Origin: JAICJC01 sp963757605
GTDB lineage: Bacteria; Actinomycetota; Thermoleophilia; Gaiellales; JAICJC01
Assembly: GCA_963757605.1 (NCBI GenBank)
Contig: CAVWSF010000002.1
Coordinates: forward strand, 124,001 to 188,000
Direction: 5' to 3'
DNA: 64,000 bases
The notes under the pieces are model-generated. The model ran no database searches. It was not told the origin of the DNA and worked only from the letters and a program-made list of their open reading frames with translations. Below are positions 32,409 to 40,812 of the stretch, in pieces. The number at the start of each line of letters is the position of its first letter. Positions within the stretch are counted from its first letter, which is position 1. Position numbers and translations under genes: made by a program.

Positions 32409-32416
32409 CGCGCCCC

Positions 32417-32582
32417 GCGAGCGGTCAAGGGAAGCCGGTGCGAATCCGGCGCGGTCCCGCCGCTGTGAGGACGTCCGTTCCGGCGACACCGAAAGGTGGC
32501 CACTGGCCGAGAGGCCGGGAAGGCAGGCCGGGCGGCCCGGGAGACCGGGAGCCGCGTCCGAGCCAGAAGACCTGCCGCTCGC
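32417..32582 (+). promoter_or_regulatory. Cobalamin riboswitch
   Basis: An RNA element with the cobalamin aptamer layout. P1 is closed by GCGAGCGG (32417-32424) and CCGCTCGC (32575-32582). The conserved core AAGGGAAGCCGGTGCGAAT (32427-32445) continues into CCGGCGCGGTCCCGCCGCTGT, the B12 box GCCACTGG is at 32499-32506, and the 3' segment GCCAGAAGACCTGCC ends at 32576. Riboswitches of this class bind adenosyl- or methylcobalamin and lower expression of uptake or synthesis genes. The first gene starts 38 nt downstream. No terminator hairpin with T-run is seen between, so translational control is more likely, in principle acting on the first gene and the coupled genes after it. Confidence 0.93.
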
Positions 32583-32619
32583 GATCTGACGTCGATGCCT
32601 CTCGAGGAAGGAGGACACG

Positions 32620-33309
32620 TTGCACAGGCTTCGCCTGACGTTCGCAGCGGCCGTTGCCGCCATCGCCATCCTGGTGGCCGCGGGTCCAGCCGCCGCCAAT
32701 GTCCATGTCTCAGTTCGGGTCGAAGGCCCGCGCCACACCGTCTTCGCCGGCCGGCCCGTGCCGTTCACGGGCACGGTGAAGGGCCACGCGCTCTCGCAGC
32801 CCACCCCTCTCGGCGCGCTCATCAGAGCGAGCCGGAACCACAACTTCGGCGTGGGCCTCACCTGGTTCTCGTGTTGTGGGTTCTTCGTCGACTCGATCGC
32901 CGGCCGCGCGGGTGACGCGTCGCACTTCTGGGCGTTCAAGGTCGGGCACGTACTGTCGTCGGTCGGCGCCGGCTCGGTGAAGGCCGCTCCGGGGATGCAC
33001 GCGCTCTTCTACTGGACGACGTTCGACGCCACGACGGGCGCCACGGAGCCGACGCTGGGCCTCAAGGCCACCTCTCGAAACCTGGAGCCGGGCGCCACCG
33101 AGACGTTCACGGTCGTCTCCTACGACGACGCCGGGAACGCCACGCCCTCCGCACATGCATGGGTGTCGGTGAACGGCGCCGCGACACAGGCCGGAAGCCT
33201 GGGCAGGGTCACGGTCCGGTTCACGCACACGGGGACGTACGCCGTGCGCGCCACCCACCCCGGCACGATCCGCTCGCCGACGGTATGGGTGCACGTCGGC
33301 TCCTCCTAG
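32620..33309 (+). CDS. Secreted DUF4430 (transcobalamin C-terminal-like) protein
   Basis: A 229-residue exported protein, first gene after the riboswitch. Starts at TTG 32620 behind a strong AGGAAGGAGG ribosome binding site. Signal peptide: LRLTFAAAVAAIAILVAAGP, cut after AAA. The beta-rich middle (FFVDSIAGRAGDASHFWAFK, then GAGSVKAAPGMHALFYW) looks like DUF4430, the fold of the cobalamin-binding beta domain of transcobalamin and intrinsic factor. The C-terminal part is a second beta domain (GATETFTVVSYDDAGNATP). It may bind B12 outside the membrane and hand it to the ECF transporter. The DUF4430 match is by motif and context, not by a profile search. Confidence 0.7.
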   Translation: MHRLRLTFAAAVAAIAILVAAGPAAANVHVSVRVEGPRHTVFAGRPVPFTGTVKGHALSQPTPLGALIRASRNHNFGVGLTWFSCCGFFVDSIAGRAGDASHFWAFKVGHVLSSVGAGSVKAAPGMHALFYWTTFDATTGATEPTLGLKATSRNLEPGATETFTVVSYDDAGNATPSAHAWVSVNGAATQAGSLGRVTVRFTHTGTYAVRATHPGTIRSPTVWVHVGSS

Positions 33310-34169
33310 CCGGGGCGATCCTGGGGACGGTGGGCGGAGGCTGCGGCTCGCAGGCCGCGGCTCCGCCCCCCGGCCCTGCCGCGGTGACGGTCACCGTCAC
33401 CCGTGAGTTCGGCCGCGTGCGCGTCGACGGCGCCCGAGCGGCGCCGGACCAGTCGGCGCTCGACGCGCTGCGCCGCACTACCCAGGTCGACACGTCCTAC
33501 GGCGGCCGCTTCGTCGAGTCGATCGACGGCCTGCGCGGCGACCGCTCGGCCGGGTGGGACTGGCTCTACTTCGTGAACGGCGTCGAGGCCGACCGCGGGG
33601 CGGCCGACTATCGCCTGCGGCCCGGCGATCGGGAGTGGTGGGACTACCGCTACTGGAGCGACCTCATCCACGTGCCCGTCACGATCGGCGCCTGGCCCGA
33701 GCCGTTCGTGCACGGGTTCGACGGCCACCGGCCGAAGGCCGTGGACGTCACCGGCCTGCCATGCTCCGCCGACGTCGCCGGGACGCTTCGGGCGGCCGGC
33801 GCGCGCCTCACCGAGAGCCCGGCGCCGTTCACCGTCCGGGTCGAGACCTTCGCTCAGGCGGCCGGCGCGCTCAGCCCGAGCCTGTGGCGCGGCCGCGGGC
33901 TCACGGTCTACCTCGACGCGGGGCGGGTGATGGTCTACCGCACGCCCGGCGGGCCGAAGCCCGAGCCGCAGGCGCATGCGCTGATCGCCGCCTACCAGCC
34001 AGGCGAGGCGACCGGCCGCTCGGCCGAGCTGATCGTGGCCGGCGACATCCCCAGGGCGGCCTGCGCGGCGGCCCGGACGCTGGCCGAGCATCCGAACGCG
34101 ATTGCGAGCACCTATGCGGTGGCGCTCGACGGCGGCGGCCATGTCGTGGCGGCGGGCGGCCAGCGGTGA
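33285..34169 (+). CDS. DUF4430-containing lipoprotein
   Basis: A 294-residue protein from ATG 33285, overlapping the previous gene by 25 bp. The N-terminus RRLLLAGAILGTVGGGCGS has a lipobox with Cys, so it should be lipid-anchored outside the membrane. The DUF4430 part has VTVTVTREFGRVRVDGARAA, GGRFVESIDGLRGD and AGWDWLYFVNGVEADRGAAD, followed by LRPGDREWWDYRYW, the usual C-terminal strand with Trp. This domain resembles the C-terminal domain of transcobalamin. A further 180 residues of unknown fold follow. It is probably the surface cobalamin-binding partner of the transporter encoded next. Confidence 0.75.
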   Translation: MGARRLLLAGAILGTVGGGCGSQAAAPPPGPAAVTVTVTREFGRVRVDGARAAPDQSALDALRRTTQVDTSYGGRFVESIDGLRGDRSAGWDWLYFVNGVEADRGAADYRLRPGDREWWDYRYWSDLIHVPVTIGAWPEPFVHGFDGHRPKAVDVTGLPCSADVAGTLRAAGARLTESPAPFTVRVETFAQAAGALSPSLWRGRGLTVYLDAGRVMVYRTPGGPKPEPQAHALIAAYQPGEATGRSAELIVAGDIPRAACAAARTLAEHPNAIASTYAVALDGGGHVVAAGGQR

Positions 34170-34990
34170 AGCCGCTCCCCGTCGCCCTCATGACCAGCGC
34201 CGTCGGCATCGCGGCGATCACGCTCGACAACCCGCTCTGGCCGGCGGCCACCGCGCTCGCCGGAGGGCTGCTCCTGGCGGCGGCCGCTCCGCCGCGGCGG
34301 ATCTACGCCGCCTTCGCGATCCTGACCGGGCTGACCGTCTTCCTGCTGGAGCCGTTCGTGGCGGTGCAGGGGCTGACGACGCTCTGGCGCGGCCCCGACA
34401 TCCCGATCCTCGACACCCAGATCACGACCGAGGAGCTGGCCTACGGCGCCGCCGCCGGGCTGCGGATCGCGGCCACCGCCCTCGCCGCCGGGGCGTTCGT
34501 GCGCCTGGCCGACTCCGACCTCCTGCTGCGGGCGGTGGCCCGCGTGGCCCCGCGGTCGGCGATGATCGCCTCGCTCACCACGCAGATGCTCCCGGCCCTC
34601 GAGCGCGACGCTGCCGGCGTGCTGGTCGCAGCCCGAACGCGGGCGGCGGCGGTCTCCCGCCCCGGCACCGCCGCCCGCCTGATGGGACCGCTCGTCGGCA
34701 TGTCGCTCGAACGGGCTCTTGCGGTCGCCGAGGCGATGGAAGCGCGCGGCTACGCCGGCCCCTCGCGGTCGGCGGCGCCGGTGCGGGGGCTCTCCGGCCG
34801 GGAGCGCGTCCTCACGCTCCTCGGCGCGGCGGCGCTCGCGCTGGTGCTCGCCGCCGTCGCCACCGGGGCGGGCGACTTCCGCTACTTCGACCTGCTGGGC
34901 GACCCGTGGACGCCGGCCGCACTTGCGGGCGCGGCCGGCCTGGCCGTCCTTGCGGCGGCGTTCGCGTGGGTGGTGCGATGGCGGCCCTGA
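34166..34990 (+). CDS. ECF transporter transmembrane component T
   Basis: A 274-residue EcfT/CbiQ-type protein with about six membrane helices. The coupling helices show LLLRAVARVAPRSAMIASL and the two short motifs typical of EcfT: AARTRAAAVSRP and EAMEARGYAGPS (Ala-Arg-Gly). These contact the ATPase grooves. Starts at GTG 34166 with a GTGA overlap with the lipoprotein gene. It should form an ECF module with the tandem ATPase encoded next and the S component after it, for vitamin uptake; the riboswitch points to cobalamin. Confidence 0.88.
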   Translation: MKPLPVALMTSAVGIAAITLDNPLWPAATALAGGLLLAAAAPPRRIYAAFAILTGLTVFLLEPFVAVQGLTTLWRGPDIPILDTQITTEELAYGAAAGLRIAATALAAGAFVRLADSDLLLRAVARVAPRSAMIASLTTQMLPALERDAAGVLVAARTRAAAVSRPGTAARLMGPLVGMSLERALAVAEAMEARGYAGPSRSAAPVRGLSGRERVLTLLGAAALALVLAAVATGAGDFRYFDLLGDPWTPAALAGAAGLAVLAAAFAWVVRWRP

Positions 34991-36390
34991 GCTTCGAGGG
35001 AGTGAGCCACCGCTACGCCGCAGACGGCAGGCCGGCGCTCCAGGACGTTGACCTGTCGGTCGAGCAGGGCGAGCTGGTGCTCCTGGTCGGCGAGTCGGGG
35101 AGCGGGAAGTCGACGCTCCTTCGGGCGGCGCTCGGCCTCGTCCCGCGCTTCCACGGCGGCGAGCTGCACGGCCGTGTGCGGGTCGGCGGGCTCGACACCC
35201 GCCGGCACCGGCCGGGCGAGCTGGCCCGCCACGCCGGCCTGGTCTTCCAGGACCCCGAGGCCCAGATCGTGTCGAGCGGCGTCCTGGCCGAGGCGGCGTT
35301 CGGGCTCGAGAACCTGGGCGTCGAGGCGGCGGAGATCCGCCCGCGTGCCCTGGACGCCCTGCGGATGGCCGGCGCCGAGCACCTCGCCGGCCGCACCACC
35401 CGCACCCTGTCGGGCGGCGAGCGCCAGCGGGTCGCAATTGCGTCGGTGCTCGCGATGGGGCCGCGGGTGCTCCTGCTCGACGAGCCGACGAGCCAGCTCG
35501 ACCCGGCGGCCGCCGACGAGCTCCTCCGCACCCTCCTCGACCTGCGCGACCGGCACGGCATCGCCGTCGTCGTGGCGGAGCACCGCACCGAGCGGCTGTT
35601 CAACGTCGCAGACCGGGTCGTCGCGATGCGCGCCGGCGAGATCGTGGTCGACGCTCCACCGGCCGATGCCCGCCGGGCGCTCGCCGACCAACCCTGGCTC
35701 CTGCCGCGCGCTCCGAGCACCCCACCGCCGGCCGCCAACCCCGCCGACCCGGCCGGACGGCTCGCCCATGCCTCCAAGCGGCTCGGGACGACGCAGGCGC
35801 TGGACGACGTCTCGGCGGCCTTCGAGCGCGGCGCGGTGACGGCAGTGACCGGCCCGAACGGCGCCGGCAAGACCACGCTGGCGCTGGCGCTGTGCAGGCT
35901 CGTCGGGCTCGACGCCGGCTCGGCAGCTCATCGCGGGCGGGCCGGCTACGTCGCCCAGGACCCCGGCGCCTACCTGCTCCACGACACCGCCCTCGAGGAA
36001 GTCGAGTACGGGCTCGCGAACCTGGGCGTGCCGGCGCCGCTGCGGCGGGCCCGGGCCGAGGCCGAGCTCGAGCGCTTCGACCTCGGGTGGGCCGCCGCCG
36101 AGCACCCGCGCGACCTCTCGAGCGGCGAGCGCCAGCGGCTCGCCATCGCATCGGTCACGGCCATGCGGCCCGACCTCGTCGTCCTGGACGAGCCGACCCG
36201 CGGCGTCGACGGCCGCCGAAAGCACGCTCTCTGCGGCCTCGTCCGCGGGCTCGCGGCCGGCGGAGCGGGCGTCGTCGTCGTGAGCCACGACGCGCCGTTC
36301 GTTGCCGACGTGGCGACCGCGGCGGTGGCCATGGCGGACGGCCGCATCGCCCCGCGGGCCGTTCCTGCGTCGGAGGCCGTCCATGCTTGA
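34978..36390 (+). CDS. ECF transporter tandem ATPase (A and A' domains fused)
   Basis: A 470-residue protein with two complete ABC ATPase domains. Domain 1: VGESGSGKSTLLRAALGL, LVFQDPEAQIVSSGVLAEAA, LSGGERQRVAIASVLAM, LLLDEPTSQLDP and VVVAEHRTERL. Domain 2 from about residue 265: VTGPNGAGKTTLALALCRL, YVAQDPGAYLLHDTALEEVE, LSSGERQRLAIASVTAM, VVLDEPTRGVDGR and VVVSHDAPFV. It powers the ECF module by ATP hydrolysis at the inner membrane. In many bacteria EcfA and EcfA' are separate; here they are one chain joined by a Pro/Ala-rich linker. It overlaps the T gene by 13 bp. Confidence 0.92.
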   Translation: MAALSFEGVSHRYAADGRPALQDVDLSVEQGELVLLVGESGSGKSTLLRAALGLVPRFHGGELHGRVRVGGLDTRRHRPGELARHAGLVFQDPEAQIVSSGVLAEAAFGLENLGVEAAEIRPRALDALRMAGAEHLAGRTTRTLSGGERQRVAIASVLAMGPRVLLLDEPTSQLDPAAADELLRTLLDLRDRHGIAVVVAEHRTERLFNVADRVVAMRAGEIVVDAPPADARRALADQPWLLPRAPSTPPPAANPADPAGRLAHASKRLGTTQALDDVSAAFERGAVTAVTGPNGAGKTTLALALCRLVGLDAGSAAHRGRAGYVAQDPGAYLLHDTALEEVEYGLANLGVPAPLRRARAEAELERFDLGWAAAEHPRDLSSGERQRLAIASVTAMRPDLVVLDEPTRGVDGRRKHALCGLVRGLAAGGAGVVVVSHDAPFVADVATAAVAMADGRIAPRAVPASEAVHA

Positions 36391-36991
36391 GCTGGTCGCC
36401 CTGGCCGCCCTCGTGGCGCTGGCGCTCGTCCTGGCGGCGGTCGAGACCGGCCCCAACCGCAGCCGCGAGCTGGCACTCGTCGCGGCACTGGCCGCCGCGG
36501 CGGCCGCCGGCCGGGTCGTCTTCGCCGCCGTCCCCAACGTCCAGCCGGTGACGATGATCACGGCCGTGACCGGTGCGAGCCTCGGGCCGCGGGCGGGCCT
36601 CGCCACGGGCGCCGCGGCCGCACTGGCGTCGAACGCGTTCCTCGGCCAGGGGCCGTGGACGCCCTGGCAGATGCTCGGTTGGGGGCTGGTCGGGCTGATC
36701 GCCGGCTGGATGCCGCGCGTCCTCCGAAACCGGTTCGCGCTCGCCGCGTTCGGGATCGTGTGCGGCTTCGGCTTCGACTGGCTGATGGACGTCTGGGAAT
36801 GGAGCGCGTTCGGCCCAGGCGCCGACGCGTCGTCGTTCGTGGCGCTGGTCTCGGCCGGCATCTGGTTCGACGTCGCCCACGCCGCCGGGAACGCCGTGAT
36901 CGCCCTTGTCGCCGGCACGGGGCTGATCCGCATGCTCGACCGCTACGACCGCCGGCTGCATGGCAGCTTCGCACCCATGGAGGGAACATGA
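36383..36991 (+). CDS. ECF transporter substrate-binding S component (probably cobalamin)
   Basis: A 202-residue membrane protein with about six hydrophobic segments. It has the pattern FAAVPNVQPVTMITAVTGAS, then LGPRAGLATGAAAALASNAF and QGPWTPWQMLGWGLVGLIAG, common to ECF S components. The small Ala/Gly residues in the first helices match the site where S meets T. It binds the vitamin at the outer face and toppls in the membrane to deliver it. Cobalamin is inferred from the riboswitch. The ATG at 36383 overlaps the ATPase stop. Confidence 0.82.
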   Translation: MLELVALAALVALALVLAAVETGPNRSRELALVAALAAAAAAGRVVFAAVPNVQPVTMITAVTGASLGPRAGLATGAAAALASNAFLGQGPWTPWQMLGWGLVGLIAGWMPRVLRNRFALAAFGIVCGFGFDWLMDVWEWSAFGPGADASSFVALVSAGIWFDVAHAAGNAVIALVAGTGLIRMLDRYDRRLHGSFAPMEGT

Positions 36992-37860
36992 TCCGACCGA
37001 CCGTCATCGCCGTAACCGCCGTCCTCGTGCTCGCTCCGGCGGCCTATGCCGGAACCGGAGCCGGCTATCTCCTGAGCCACCAGCGCCCGTCCGGAGGCAT
37101 CGCCGAGGCGGGCACGCGCAAGGCCAACGTGTCGCTCACGGAGTGGGCCGCCATGGGCCTTCGCGCCGCCGGCCGCTCGCCGGGCAAGGCCCGCCGCCCG
37201 GGCGGCCGCACCATGACGACCTACCTGGCCCACCACGCCAGGAGCTGGCGGAACGCCTTCGCGCTCGAGCGCGGCATCCTGGCCGTCGTCGCCGTCGGGA
37301 AGAACCCGCGCAGCTTCGCCGGCCGAAACCTCGTGACCGCACTGCGCACGCGCATCGGGGGAAGCGGCGTCATCGGCGCCACCCAGAACGCGACCTACTG
37401 GGGCGTCATCGCCCTGCGCGCGGCCGGCGTCCCCGCCCCGCGCAGCTCGCTGGCGGTGATCCGCGGCGCCCAGCGGTCGAACGGCGGCTACTCGTGGTCG
37501 GCGTCGGCCGCCCCGGACGCCGACGACACCTCGGCGGCCGTGATGGCGCTGCGGGCGTCCGGCGAGTCGTGCACGGCCCGCTCCGTGGTGCACGCCTACG
37601 GCTATCTCAACACGACCCAGACCTCGTCGCACGGATACGCGCTCCTGCCGGGCAGCGCGGCGAACAGCCAGTCGACCTCGTGGGCGATCCAGGCCCGCAG
37701 CCGCTGTCATCTCAGCAATCGCCAGTCGCTGTCGTGGCTCCACGCCCGCCAGCTCCCGTCCGGCGCCTACAACTACCAGCCCGGGCTCACGACCACGCCG
37801 GCCTGGGTGACCGGGCAGGTGCTGCCGGCCGTGAACGGACGGGCGTACCCGATCAGCTGA
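36988..37860 (+). CDS. Exported alpha/alpha-barrel protein (prenyltransferase/squalene-cyclase-like, transcobalamin alpha-domain-like)
   Basis: A 290-residue exported protein with a signal peptide (IRPTVIAVTAVLVLAPAAYA). The mature part has repeated helical units with the pattern GGxx...DxxxTAxxxxAL: SHQRPSGGIAEAGTRKANVS, RSNGGYSWSASAAPDADDTS plus AAVMALRASG, and LPSGAYNYQPGLTTTPAWVT. This is the repeat of the alpha6/alpha6 toroid of squalene cyclases and of the N-terminal domain of transcobalamin and intrinsic factor. Terpene-cyclase DDxxD or DxDD acids are not obvious, so a binding role is more likely. It is the last gene of the operon and overlaps the S component as ATGA. Confidence 0.72.
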   Translation: MIRPTVIAVTAVLVLAPAAYAGTGAGYLLSHQRPSGGIAEAGTRKANVSLTEWAAMGLRAAGRSPGKARRPGGRTMTTYLAHHARSWRNAFALERGILAVVAVGKNPRSFAGRNLVTALRTRIGGSGVIGATQNATYWGVIALRAAGVPAPRSSLAVIRGAQRSNGGYSWSASAAPDADDTSAAVMALRASGESCTARSVVHAYGYLNTTQTSSHGYALLPGSAANSQSTSWAIQARSRCHLSNRQSLSWLHARQLPSGAYNYQPGLTTTPAWVTGQVLPAVNGRAYPIS

Positions 37861-38893
37861 GCCAGACCGCCACCGCGACGATCAGGTAGATCACGACCAG
37901 CTGGAGGCCCTCCAGCCAGTTGGTCTCGCCGCCGCGCGCGACCAGCGTGGCGACGAGGGCCGCCGCCGCCAGCGCCGCGATCTGGAGCGGGTCGAAGACC
38001 AGCGAGAGCTCGTCGCCGAGGAGGATCGACGAGAAGACCGCGATACCGCTCGCGCCGAGCGCGATCTGGATGCCCGAGCCGTACGCGATCGCCATGGAGA
38101 AGTCGACCCGGTTTCGGTAGGCGAGCCGGACGGCCGAGAAGTGCTCGGCCACGTTGCCTACGAACGGGACCAGGATGAGGCCGACGAACGGGCGCGGGAT
38201 GCCCAGCTGCTCGACCGTCGGCTTGATCGAGTCGACCAGCACCTCCGAGACGACCCCTGTGGCCACGGCGGTCACAGCCAGCGCCACCACGGCCTCCCGG
38301 GTGGACCAGCGCGGGCTGCCGGGCGCATCCTCGAGCTTCTGGCCCGGCATGCTGAAGGTGAAGAGGAGGTAGCCGGCGTAGCAGAGGAGCAGAAGCGCCC
38401 CGGTCCAGATCGATAGCGTGTCGGCCGACTCGGACGAGTGGAGCGCCGCAAACAGCGTGGGCAGGCCGAGCCCGGCGACGCCGAGGATCAGCATCGACGA
38501 GTTCGTGGCCGCCACCCGCTCGTTGAACGACTGGACGCCGTTCCGCCACCCGCCGACGATCAGCGATAGGCCGAGGATGAGGAGCACGTTCCCGATGACC
38601 GAGCCGATGATGGAGGCCCGGGCGATGTCGTCGAGGCCGGCGTTGATCGCGAGGATCACGATCACGACCTCGGGGAGGTTGCCGAACGTGGCGTTGAGGA
38701 GCGCGGAGGTGCGCGGGCCCGCGGTGTTGCCTGCCTGGTCGGTGGCCTCGCCGAGCAGCCAGGCCAGGCCCATCAGCGCGAGCGACGCGGCGCCGAACAC
38801 GAACTCGCCCCGTATCGAGGCCGCCTCCATGACGACCGCGAGCACCGCGATGCCGATGACGACGCCGAACCAGATGCGGTCGCGGCTGCTCAC
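37853..38893 (-). CDS. Calcium/proton exchanger (CaCA family), second copy
   Basis: A 346-residue cation antiporter with about eleven membrane helices. The two alpha-repeat motifs are LLNATFGNLPEVVIVILAIN and LVPFVGNVAEHFSAVRLAY, with the GNxxE/GNxAE acids that bind the cation. Such CAX/ChaA-type proteins export Ca2+ or other cations using the proton gradient. It overlaps the convergent cobalamin operon by 8 bp. Starts at GTG 38893, overlapping the stop of its paralogue as GTGA. Confidence 0.9.
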   Translation of the reverse strand: MSSRDRIWFGVVIGIAVLAVVMEAASIRGEFVFGAASLALMGLAWLLGEATDQAGNTAGPRTSALLNATFGNLPEVVIVILAINAGLDDIARASIIGSVIGNVLLILGLSLIVGGWRNGVQSFNERVAATNSSMLILGVAGLGLPTLFAALHSSESADTLSIWTGALLLLCYAGYLLFTFSMPGQKLEDAPGSPRWSTREAVVALAVTAVATGVVSEVLVDSIKPTVEQLGIPRPFVGLILVPFVGNVAEHFSAVRLAYRNRVDFSMAIAYGSGIQIALGASGIAVFSSILLGDELSLVFDPLQIAALAAAALVATLVARGGETNWLEGLQLVVIYLIVAVAVWLS

Positions 38894-39945
38894 AGGTACC
38901 AGAAGGAGGTGGCGACGATCGCGTAGACCGCCATGAGCTGGGCGCCTTCGAGCCAGTTCGACTCGCCGTCGGCGGCGATCAGCGCCGTGATCGTGACCGC
39001 AGCGGCGAGCGCGATCACCTGGATGGTCGGGAAGACGAGGTCGAACTCGTGCGGCGTTGCGAGCGAGATGAAGACGAGGAGCGGGGCCACGCCGAGCGCG
39101 ACCTGCTGCGAGGAGCCGAGCGAGACGACCATCGAGAAGTCCATCTTGTTCTCGTAGGCGATCTTGATACCGACGATGTTCTCGGCGATGTTGCCGACGA
39201 TCGGCACGATGACGAGGCCGAGGAAGGCGGCGCTGATGCCGAGGTCGGCGATCACCCCCTCCAGGGTTCCCACGAAGACGTCCGAGATCACGGCGACCGC
39301 GGCGGTCGAGCCGAGCAGCAGGAGCATTGCGAGCCGCGCCGTCCAGTGCGGCACGCCCGGATGCCCGCCCCCGCCGCCCCCGCCGGTGCGGAAGTAGTAG
39401 ACGAGGCTCAGGAGGTAGAGGCCGAGCAGGATGGCCGCGGTGACGTCCGAGATCGTCTGCGCGTCCGAGCCCGTGCCGCGCGCGGCGGCGAACGCCGTCG
39501 GCAAGCCGAGCCCGATCACGGCGAGCGCGAGCATCGAGGCGTTCATCCCGGCGATCCGCTGGTCGAACGTCTGCGGGCCGTTCCGGAGGCCGCCGACGAG
39601 GAAGGAGGCCCCGAGGACGAGCAGCGTGTTGCCGAGGATCGACCCGGTGATCGACGCCGTCGCCACCTCGAGCTGGCCGGCGCGGATCGCGAAGATCGTG
39701 ATGATGAGCTCGGCGGCGTTCCCGAAGGTCGCGTTCAGGACGCCGCCCACCTTCGGGCCCGAGCTCTCGGCGAGCTGCTCGGTGGCGACGCCCACGATCC
39801 ATGCCAGCGCGACGAGCGCCAGCCCCGAGGCGACGAAGACGGCGGTGTTGGCGGCGCCGGCCAGGTCGAGCGCGCCGGCGGCGGCCGAGACGACGACGGC
39901 GACGGCGACCGACGCCTGCTCGAAGCGGTTCAAGCCCCGATTCAC
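38890..39945 (-). CDS. Calcium/proton exchanger (CaCA family), first copy
   Basis: A 351-residue paralogue of the next gene, same topology. The alpha-repeat motifs are VLNATFGNAAELIITIFAIR and IVPIVGNIAENIVGIKIAY. A Gly run (RTGGGGGGGHPG) marks the cytoplasmic loop between halves. Two tandem, overlapping copies suggest a heterodimer or two exchangers with different affinity. It starts at 39945, 27 bp after the accA stop, and may be read through from the fatty-acid operon. Confidence 0.9.
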   Translation of the reverse strand: MNRGLNRFEQASVAVAVVVSAAAGALDLAGAANTAVFVASGLALVALAWIVGVATEQLAESSGPKVGGVLNATFGNAAELIITIFAIRAGQLEVATASITGSILGNTLLVLGASFLVGGLRNGPQTFDQRIAGMNASMLALAVIGLGLPTAFAAARGTGSDAQTISDVTAAILLGLYLLSLVYYFRTGGGGGGGHPGVPHWTARLAMLLLLGSTAAVAVISDVFVGTLEGVIADLGISAAFLGLVIVPIVGNIAENIVGIKIAYENKMDFSMVVSLGSSQQVALGVAPLLVFISLATPHEFDLVFPTIQVIALAAAVTITALIAADGESNWLEGAQLMAVYAIVATSFWYL

Positions 39946-39972
39946 GGAAGCGGAGCCTACCGGCGGGCTTGG

Positions 39973-40812
39973 CTAGTCGACGTACGCGCCCATGTCGCGG
40001 AACTTGGCCCGCCGGGCCGCGCGCCGCTGCTGCGGGGGGATCGACGCCAGCACGTCGAGCTCCACCTGGATCGCGTCGGCGAGGAGCTCGGCCGCCTTGG
40101 CGTGGTCGCGGTGGGCGCCGCCCGACGGCTCCGACACGATCGCGTCGACGACCCCGAGGGCGAAGCAGGCGTCGGCGGTCGGGCGCAGGGCGGCGGCCGC
40201 GCGCCGGGCCTCGCCGGCGTCCTTCCACAGGATCGCCGCGCAGCCCTCGGGCGAGATCACGGTGTAGATCGCGTTGTGCTGCATGAGGACGCGGTCGGCG
40301 ATCCCGAACGCCAGCGCGCCGCCGGAGGAGCCCTCGCCGATGACGCAGGCCACGACCGGCACGCGCAGCCCCATGAGCGTGAGCTGCGACCGCGCGATCG
40401 CGCCGGACTGGCCCCGCTCCTCCGCGCCGACTCCGGGAGCCGCCCCGGGCGTGTCGATCAGCGTGACGACCGGGAAGCCCAGCCGGGCCGCGATCGCGAA
40501 GACCCGCATCGCCTTGCGGTAGCCCTCGGGGCTCGGCATACCGAAGTTGCGGTGGGTGCGCTGCTTCAGATCGCGGCCCTTCTGGTGGCCGGCGAAGGCC
40601 ACCGTCTGGCCGCGGAACGAGCCGATCCCCGCGACCACCGCCGGGTCGTCACCCTCCGCGCGGTCGCCGTGCAGCTCCAGGAAGTCGTCGCACATCCGCG
40701 CCAGGTAGTCCAGCGTGTAGGGCCGGTCCTGATGGCGCGCGAGCTGGACGGCATGCCAGGCATCGCCGTCGCCGCGCCGGCGCAGGCGCCGGAATCGCTC
40801 AGTCGTCGCCAT
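39973..40812 (-). CDS. accA: Acetyl-CoA carboxylase carboxyltransferase subunit alpha
   Basis: A 279-residue AccA: QLARHQDRPYTLDYLARMCD, AFAGHQKGRDLKQRTHRNFG, FPVVTLIDTPGAAPGVGAEE, IGEGSSGGALAFGIADRVLM and YTVISPEGCAAILWKDAGEA. With AccD it transfers CO2 from carboxybiotin to acetyl-CoA, giving malonyl-CoA for fatty acids. It overlaps accD by 14 bp. The biotin carrier and biotin carboxylase are not in this window. Confidence 0.93.
   Translation of the reverse strand: MATTERFRRLRRRGDGDAWHAVQLARHQDRPYTLDYLARMCDDFLELHGDRAEGDDPAVVAGIGSFRGQTVAFAGHQKGRDLKQRTHRNFGMPSPEGYRKAMRVFAIAARLGFPVVTLIDTPGAAPGVGAEERGQSGAIARSQLTLMGLRVPVVACVIGEGSSGGALAFGIADRVLMQHNAIYTVISPEGCAAILWKDAGEARRAAAALRPTADACFALGVVDAIVSEPSGGAHRDHAKAAELLADAIQVELDVLASIPPQQRRAARRAKFRDMGAYVD

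Noticed and set aside
36988..37860. Terpene cyclase or prenyltransferase enzyme
   Set aside because: It is exported, has no clear catalytic acid motif and lies in a cobalamin uptake operon, so a binding role is more likely.
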